From RYN-230 sp963844695 (lineage in GTDB: Bacteria; Actinomycetota; Actinomycetes; Streptosporangiales; Streptosporangiaceae): a DNA stretch of 64,000 nucleotides. Positions 59,191 through 64,000 of this stretch are shown here, one piece after another; position 1 is the stretch's first letter, and each line of letters opens with the position of its first letter. Both the position numbers and the translations under genes were made by a program. A model generated the notes under the pieces. The model was not told the DNA's origin. It saw only the letters and a list, made by a program, of their open reading frames with translations, and did no database searches. The DNA lies in contig CAWJPL010000028.1 of the NCBI GenBank assembly GCA_963844695.1, positions 768,752-832,751 on the forward strand, given 5' to 3'.

Positions 59191-61424
59191 TGATCCGGCT
59201 CGGCTTGCGCCTGACGCTCGGAAGTGGACGAGAAGCCGCGCTGCGCGTCTTCGTCACCGCGGCCGCCGTCGCCTTCGGCGTCGGCCTGCTGCTGGCTTGC
59301 TTGGCCGGAGTCAACGGGCTCCATGCCCAGACCGACCGTGGCGCGTGGCTCGACACCTCGGCGCAGGCGTCACCACCGGCCTCGGCATCCGGCCAGCTGT
59401 GGTGGCTGTCGGGACTCGACCAGTTCAGCAACCAGGCGATCGACCGGGTCGACGTCGCCGCTGCCGGGCCAGACGCTCCGGTCCCGCCGGGGATTCCGCA
59501 CCTACCGGGACCGGGCGAGTACTTCGCCTCGCCCGCCCTCACGGCCCTGCTTGGGTCCGAACCAGCGAACGAGCTTCGTGACCGATACCCGGGGCACCAG
59601 ATCGGCACCATCGGCGCGGCGGCACTGCCGTCCCCGAACTCGCTGATCATCGTCATCGGTCACACCGCGCGCCAGCTCTCGCGGGCACCCGGTGCGGTCG
59701 AGGTCGGAGCCATCCAGCGCACGCCGGCCAGCTGCTATGCCTGCCAGAACAGCGTCGGGAGCGGACCCGTCCTGCAGTTCATCCTGGCCGGAGGCGCCGT
59801 CGCGCTCTTGCTGCCAGTGCTGATCTTGATCGCGACCGCGAGCCGGCTGTCAGCCGCGCGGCGCGAGGAGCGCTTCGCCGCGATGCGGCTCGTCGGCGCC
59901 ACGCCACGTCAGGTTTCCGTGGTCTCCGCAGTGGAGGCAGTGGTCGCGGCGGTCGCGGGCGTCGCACTCGGCTTCGCGCTCTTCTTCGTCTTCCGGCCGC
60001 TGCTCTACCACGTGCCGTTCACCGGGGCGCCCCTCGCCGTAGGCGACCTCTCGCTGCACACGATCGACATCGTGCTCGCCGTGATCGGCGTCCCCGTCGC
60101 CGCGGTCGTGTCCGCGCGCCTCGCGCTTCGCCGGGTCCAGATATCGCCGCTCGGCGTGCAGCGGCGGGCGTCGTCCCGCCCACCACGGATCGTACGGATC
60201 ATCCCGCTGCTCGCCGGTATCGCCGTGCTCGCGTATTTCGACGCCGCTGGCAAGCCGGCCGCCATCGGCGGTCAGCTTCTTGAGGTGCTCGCGGGCTTCG
60301 CGCTCCTCGTGGTGGGACTCGTGCTCGCTGGGCCGTGGTTCACGACCGCCGGAGCGCGACTCATGGCCAACCGGGCCAGCCGTCCTTCTACCCTGATCGC
60401 CGGCCGTCGGCTCCTCGACAATCCCAAGGCAGCCTTCCGGTTCATCGCCGGGCTCGTAGTTGCCCTCTTCGTGGCCAGCGCCGCAATCGGGGCACTCAGC
60501 TCCATCGCCGCCGCCAGCAGTTCCAGCGGAGGAAGCGCAGGGAGGGGCACCCTCGCCGAACCGTTCTGCAGCTTCTCGACGTCGAATTGCCCCACTTCCG
60601 CGCAGGTTCCTTCCGTCCCAGGCCAGGTGCTCGCCGGGCTCCGCACGACGCCCGGAGTGCGCAGTGTGACGCTGGTTCACCAGAGCCCATCCCAAGCTGG
60701 GCAGATGAAGTCGTTCGGGGTCGTCCCATGCAACCAGCTGGCGAAGACACCCGCGATCGGTAAGTGCGCTCCGGGAGAGACGGTGGCGAGCGTCGGCTAC
60801 TTCTTTTCGCGCCTCCTTGGGCACAACTCGCATGCGTCGTCGACGATCTGGCCGTCCGCGAACATGTCGGTGGCGAGCGCCGCGCGTCTGCCCGTTGACG
60901 CAGTCGTCGTCGCCACGGACGGGTCAGCAGGCTCACTCGAGCGGGCACGGACCACCCTCGAACGGGACTTTCCCTTCCAGGGCGCTGCGGTCGCCGTCGA
61001 TGCCTTCGATCCGTCGACCGCGCGCCTCCTGACCATGATCCAGGACATGACCGACGTGATCATCGTGGCGAGCCTCATCATCGCCTCCTGCAGTCTCGCC
61101 GTGAACATCGCCGCCGGGCTGGGCGAGCGGAAGCGCCCGTTCAGTTTGCTCAGGCTCACAGGTGTCCCCACCGGACTCCTGCACCGTGTCGTCGCGCTGG
61201 AAAGTGCGCTGCCACTCCTCCTGGTCGCCGCAGTGTTGACCGTGGTCGGCCTCGTGTCGGCGGCCCTCTACCTCCACTCGCAGGTCGGCATCGCGTTCAG
61301 CATCCCGGGAATCACGTACTGGGGCACCGTCGCCGCCGGGCTTGTGGCCTCGCTCGCGATCATCGCCTCGACGTTCCCGCTCCTCAACCGGATCACGGGA
61401 CCCGAGGTCGCCCGAAATGAGTGA
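59190..61424 (+). CDS. ABC transporter permease, FtsX-like
   Basis: 744 residues, intact. An N-terminal TM helix, then an extracytoplasmic region (to about 185), a first FtsX core with LILIATASRLSAARREERFAAMRLVGATPRQVSVVSAVEAVVAA, further helices, a second periplasmic region (about 440-600) and a second FtsX core: CSLAVNIAAGLGERKRPFSLLRLTGVPTGLLHRVVALESALPLLL. About ten TM helices in all. Works with the preceding ATPase under PadR control. The substrate cannot be inferred. Confidence 0.93.
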   Translation: MIRLGLRLTLGSGREAALRVFVTAAAVAFGVGLLLACLAGVNGLHAQTDRGAWLDTSAQASPPASASGQLWWLSGLDQFSNQAIDRVDVAAAGPDAPVPPGIPHLPGPGEYFASPALTALLGSEPANELRDRYPGHQIGTIGAAALPSPNSLIIVIGHTARQLSRAPGAVEVGAIQRTPASCYACQNSVGSGPVLQFILAGGAVALLLPVLILIATASRLSAARREERFAAMRLVGATPRQVSVVSAVEAVVAAVAGVALGFALFFVFRPLLYHVPFTGAPLAVGDLSLHTIDIVLAVIGVPVAAVVSARLALRRVQISPLGVQRRASSRPPRIVRIIPLLAGIAVLAYFDAAGKPAAIGGQLLEVLAGFALLVVGLVLAGPWFTTAGARLMANRASRPSTLIAGRRLLDNPKAAFRFIAGLVVALFVASAAIGALSSIAAASSSSGGSAGRGTLAEPFCSFSTSNCPTSAQVPSVPGQVLAGLRTTPGVRSVTLVHQSPSQAGQMKSFGVVPCNQLAKTPAIGKCAPGETVASVGYFFSRLLGHNSHASSTIWPSANMSVASAARLPVDAVVVATDGSAGSLERARTTLERDFPFQGAAVAVDAFDPSTARLLTMIQDMTDVIIVASLIIASCSLAVNIAAGLGERKRPFSLLRLTGVPTGLLHRVVALESALPLLLVAAVLTVVGLVSAALYLHSQVGIAFSIPGITYWGTVAAGLVASLAIIASTFPLLNRITGPEVARNE

Positions 61425-61824
61425 GGCACCGTGCCCGGGTGCGGCCACGCACTTCGGCGTGCAACCCTCCGGCCTCACCGGCTGTGGCTGGACGTATCTG
61501 GTGAACTGAGACGTCGGCCAGTCGCTCGTCGTCATGCCTCACAGGGCGATGGGCTCCCGGAGCACCCGATCGCGGATCCGGACCTTCAGCCTGCCCGGCA
61601 TCGCCACGTGAGTCATCACGCCAGAGTTCATGAGATTGAACCAGTGACATCTTCGGTGTCAACGGTCGATCTATTGCCCAAGCTTCCATTGTGACTATAG
61701 CCTGCTTATTGGCGTAGTCGCAGGTCAGCATGTCAATCACTGTCGGCCGGTAACGGCTGGTGCCGGTTGCTGGTGGCGCGCCTTGATGGCATCCTGATGT
61801 CAAGAAATTGTTTATGGAGGCGAT
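61425..61824. other. 400-bp region without a recognisable gene
   Basis: No supported gene. The right half is AT-rich. It carries the leader of the integrase fragment (TTGTTTA, then GGAGG at 61816-61820). A short minus-strand frame (about 61547-61620) encodes PGRLKVRIRDRVLREPIAL but has no family I recognise. It could hold the original attachment site of the integrase, but I could not find a matching direct repeat. Confidence 0.35.
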
Positions 61825-62190
61825 ATGGGATTTGCCCGTGAGCGGGTGGGCGCCGACGGGAGGGCGCGTTACACGGCGGTCTACCGGGACCTCAAGGGCC
61901 GGCAGCGCTCCGCAGGAACCTTCAGCCAGCGGCGCGAGGCCGACCGCGCCTGGCAGCGGGCCGAGGCGAAGGTCGCCCAGGGCTACTTAGGCGATCCCGG
62001 CCGCGGCCGCCAGACCTTCCGCGCCTACGTCGAGAACACCTGGCTGCCCAACCACCAGGTCGAGGCGAGCACCCTGCAGGGCTACACCTACCTGCTGAAC
62101 AAGCACATCATGGATGAGTTCGGCCCGATGCGGATGATCGACATACTGCCCGAGCACGTACGTGAGTGGATCACCGACCTGAAGCATGGG
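61825..62190 (+). pseudogene. Truncated tyrosine-recombinase integrase (N-terminal part)
   Basis: ATG at 61825 with GGAGG 4 nt upstream. About 122 residues of a phage/ICE-type integrase: arm-binding domain (GRARYTAVYRDLKGRQRSAGTFSQRREADRAW) and the SAM-like core-binding domain (AYVENTWLPNHQVEASTLQGYTYLLNKHIMDEFGPMRMIDILPEHVREWITDLK). The catalytic domain with Arg-His-Arg-Tyr is absent; at about 62190 the sequence changes to a NUDIX gene fragment. Non-functional remnant of a mobile element. Confidence 0.8.
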
Positions 62191-62459
62191 GGAGTGAGGT
62201 CGAGGAAGAGACCGGGTGGCGGCCGCGGTCGGTCGAGTTCCTCCTGACGTTCCAGCCTGCGCTTGGGTCTGCGGACGCGCCGCAGGACGTCTACGTGGCA
62301 CGCGGCGCGGATCTTGTTGGGGAACCGGAGACGGACGAGGCCGAGGCGGTGCGCTGGGTGCCTGTTGAGGAGGCTCTGGAGATGACCCGGACTGGGGAGA
62401 TCATCGGGGCGGCGACGGTTATCGGCGTCCTGCATGCCGCTGCGGATCGGACGCCCTAG
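62190..62459 (+). pseudogene. NUDIX hydrolase C-terminal fragment
   Basis: Starts abruptly inside the Nudix box (EVEEETGWRPRSVEFLLTF) and continues with ARGADLVGEPETDEAEAVRWVPVEEALEMTRTGEIIGAATVIGVLHAA to the stop at 62459. The first half of the domain is missing and its place is taken by the integrase fragment. Probably an ADP-ribose pyrophosphatase-like gene cut by deletion or insertion. Confidence 0.75.
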
Positions 62460-62462
62460 AAC

Positions 62463-62832
62463 TCACCGCATAACACGGCTTAAGAAGCGGCGAAATTCTG
62501 CAATACGAATCTGGTAGCAGTCGTGGGATCCATTGAACCTCCCGACGAGATGCCTGTGATGCACTAGAGCGCAAATTGTACGGTGAGGGCAGCGCAGGAT
62601 GCGGGCACACTCTCCGGTAGTGAGATACATGTCGTCCCATGACCCGTCCGCGAGAATACGGTGCGCATGTTGATCTGGTATTCGGTAGGTCCGGCCCAGA
62701 ACGCAAACTGCGCAGTTGGCCGCTGTGAATCTGGCGAAGGACAGACGGTCGAGATTGCGACATCGTTCTGGCTGCCTCGGTCACCGTGAGGAATACTGGG
62801 CCGCCAGGAGTCTCTGTGACTAGCTGAGTCAT
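62463..62832 (-). CDS. Small protein with two tandem excisionase-like HTH domains (frameshift)
   Basis: About 122 residues when one base is removed near 62698. ATG at 62832. The first HTH_17-like domain reads FLTVTEAARTMSQSRPSVLRQIHSGQLRSLR, and in the next frame LGRTYRIPDQHAHRILADG. The second reads YLTTGECARILRCPHRTICALVHHRHLVGRF and YQIRIAEFRRFLSRVMR to the stop at 62463. Each resembles the winged helix of excisionases/MerR-like DNA-binding proteins. Two in one short chain is unusual. Lower GC than the core genes. Lies tail to tail with the integrase/NUDIX remnant, 3 nt apart. Confidence 0.6.
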
Positions 62833-62936
62833 GCGGCGCAGGATCGATTGTCCTGATACCGACTCCCGCCTGCTGCATGTCCGTGCCGAGCAGTTTGTGG
62901 GCAATGAGTAGTCGTTGCTCGCCCGTACTGACCTCT

Positions 62937-63149
62937 TCACCTTTCCCGGGTCGGCGGCCTGGCAGCTTCTAGAGCGACTCGCAGTTCACCAAAGTCATGC
63001 GTGATGACGGTGTGGGGGCGTGCTCCGTCGTGCTGGCTGCGCGCGACGTAGCGCACGCGGTCCATCATCGTCTCGGTGTGGATGCGGTGGCCCGGAAAGT
63101 CCGCCCGCAGTGGCCGGACCATCTCCTCGTCGCTGTCGGGGGTGCTCAT
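62937..63149 (-). CDS. Small hypothetical protein of the XRE-associated group
   Basis: 70 residues, MSTPDSDEEMVRPLRADFPGHRIHTETMMDRVRYVARSQ to the stop at 62937. It resembles short proteins commonly found downstream of actinobacterial XRE regulators (pattern LRADFPGH-x-IH, then HTVITHDFGELRVALE). Its ATG overlaps the upstream stop (ATGA). Function unknown. Confidence 0.6.
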   Translation of the reverse strand: MSTPDSDEEMVRPLRADFPGHRIHTETMMDRVRYVARSQHDGARPHTVITHDFGELRVALEAARPPTRER

Positions 63150-63446
63150 GCTTCACCGCCCGCCGCAGCCAACACCCGCAGGACCCGATCGGCGGCCGCG
63201 GGCACATCCGTGGCCGGGCCGATCCTGTCTTGCCAGGGCCACCAGAACCATTCGGCATGGGCGAGCACCGTTTCGGCAAGCATCGGTACCTGGGGGTTGG
63301 TGTACGGCTAACCACGGCTCGCCTCCCTCGGGGGTGATCAACTTCGCTTCGTAGCCGCGCCTCCGAAGCTCTGCGGCCAGCGTTTCGAGCGCCTGTGAGC
63401 TGGTCCAGGGCATCTGCGTCTTCACCTTCCCTGCATCGGCCGTCAT
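63148..63446 (-). CDS. Hypothetical protein of the XRE-associated group (frameshift)
   Basis: About 98 residues: ALETLAAELRRRGYEAKLITPEGGEPWLAV, then after a frame change near 63300 NPQVPMLAETVLAHAEWFWWPWQDRIGPATDVPAAADRVLRVLAA to a stop overlapping the next ATG. The WFWWPW core with a flanking acidic/Ala-rich helix is typical of a small uncharacterised actinobacterial family encoded behind XRE regulators. Start ATG 63446 or 63413. Confidence 0.6.
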
Positions 63447-63532
63447 GGCGCCTGTGACGTTAAGCGCCATGCCGTCCGCCGAGAGGCGCAGTGTCGAGCC
63501 CGCCGCGGTGAGGTGCGGTGTGCGCCCCGTCG

Positions 63533-64000
63533 CTACAGGGGCAGGCCGAGGCTGCCTGCCAAGGCGCGCGCCCGGCTCCTGATCAGCGGGCCGCCGTGAT
63601 CGACGGCTTCCGACGCCATCTGGCGCGCGGAAGGGGAATAGCGGACCGAATCCGTCGAGGTCTGGTAGGCGAACTCCAGCCAATGCAGCATGCCCGGGTA
63701 ATCCTGCCGCTGACCGTAGGAGCGGGCGATCTCTACGCCCAGCCGCCCGCGGCGTTCCCGGCTGGGGATCTCCTCGGGGTCGATCTGCTCGGCTCGGCTG
63801 CGTGCCTCCTGAGACTTCGACAGGTCCGCGCTGATCGACACAGCGTGCAATTCCACGTTCGATGCCCCGAACATCGTCCATGGGTGGTTATAACCATCTG
63901 GCAGCCTCCGTGCGATGATGTTCGCCCGGTCCCAGTACCGCCCAGGCGTCCCCTTCGCGGCCTGCTCTCGCGCAAGTCGTAGCGGCATGCAGTTCCAGCG
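63533..64000 (-). CDS. XRE-family regulator, C-terminal part (runs off the window)
   Basis: The C-terminal ~155 residues are visible: ANIIARRLPDGYNHPWTMFGASNVELHAVSISADLSKSQEA, EEIPSRERRGRLGVEIARSYGQRQDYPGMLHWLEFAYQTSTDSVRYSPSARQMASEAVDHGGPLIRSRARALA. This TPR-like helical region follows an N-terminal HTH in many Streptomyces regulators; the HTH would lie beyond 64000. Upstream member of a conserved trio with the two small genes to its left. Confidence 0.75.
   Translation of the reverse strand, partial: RWNCMPLRLAREQAAKGTPGRYWDRANIIARRLPDGYNHPWTMFGASNVELHAVSISADLSKSQEARSRAEQIDPEEIPSRERRGRLGVEIARSYGQRQDYPGMLHWLEFAYQTSTDSVRYSPSARQMASEAVDHGGPLIRSRARALAGSLGLPL

Noticed and set aside
61393..61803. 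Minus-strand frame after the ABC permease gene
   Set aside because: Begins in non-coding DNA and overlaps the permease 3' end; no recognisable domain.

Overview
The window is high-GC DNA (roughly 70% by eye) with compact, often translationally coupled genes, many GTG or TTG starts, ECF sigma factors, F420/LLM-type oxidoreductases, SRPBCC proteins, GH15 amylase and XRE regulators. This points to a filamentous actinomycete (Streptomyces/Streptosporangiales-like Actinomycetota). I cannot name the species. I saw no rRNA, tRNA or CRISPR array.

Layout. 0.1-5 kb: a hairpin terminator, a transketolase, a LanC-like protein and argininosuccinate synthase (argG). 5-16.3 kb: a secreted GH15 glucoamylase/glucodextranase, an SDR coupled to its ECF41 sigma factor, a cytidylate-kinase-like protein and a very large eukaryotic-type multidomain acyl-CoA carboxylase. 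16.5-24.5 kb: ArsR with two SRPBCC proteins, an alpha/beta hydrolase divergent from a TetR regulator, a SigX5-type ECF sigma with a DHFR-like protein, a DUF2182 membrane protein, an LLM oxidoreductase with an SRPBCC partner, and a cupin. 24.5-36 kb is the most damaged part: a multiply frameshifted propeller-like gene, a glycine-rich membrane protein, an AraC regulator, an ABM-cupin gene and a YdeI-like gene that both lack their centres, a sigma/anti-sigma pair, an APC permease and a lipoprotein. 36-47 kb: DUF5990, DUF5655, B3/B4 and DUF899 proteins, a DHA2 MFS exporter, two more ECF sigma factors (one ECF41 divergent from a carboxymuconolactone decarboxylase), an SDR, and an OmpA-like lipoprotein with a four-TM partner. 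47-53 kb: an HTH-sensor protein coupled to a glycosyltransferase-like protein, behind an unusual TTCAG-rich control region, then an aminotransferase remnant, an LLM enzyme, an NmrA-like protein and a NUDIX hydrolase. 53-61.4 kb: succinate-semialdehyde dehydrogenase, MsrA, hydrolase and DUF4097 divergent from a MarR-like regulator, and a PadR/ABC/FtsX operon. 61.8-64 kb: a truncated integrase joined to a truncated NUDIX gene, a tandem-HTH protein, and the XRE-regulator group at the right edge.

How the genes work together. Much of the window consists of small regulator-plus-target modules: ECF41 with SDR or CMD, ArsR with SRPBCC, TetR with hydrolase, MarR with DUF4097/hydrolase, PadR with ABC transporter. 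For several of these the operator or promoter can be read directly. Two perfect TGTCACA-N16-CGTC promoters mark the two ECF41 modules, and short perfect palindromes overlap the starts of arsR and tetR.

Caution. About twenty otherwise well-conserved genes carry one or more frame changes, often next to short G/C runs. Many are probably consensus errors in the sequence rather than real mutations. Missing cores (ABM-cupin, YdeI, integrase, NUDIX, aminotransferase) are harder to explain that way and look like real decay or mis-assembly. Where a gene is frameshifted, one entry covers its whole reconstructed span.
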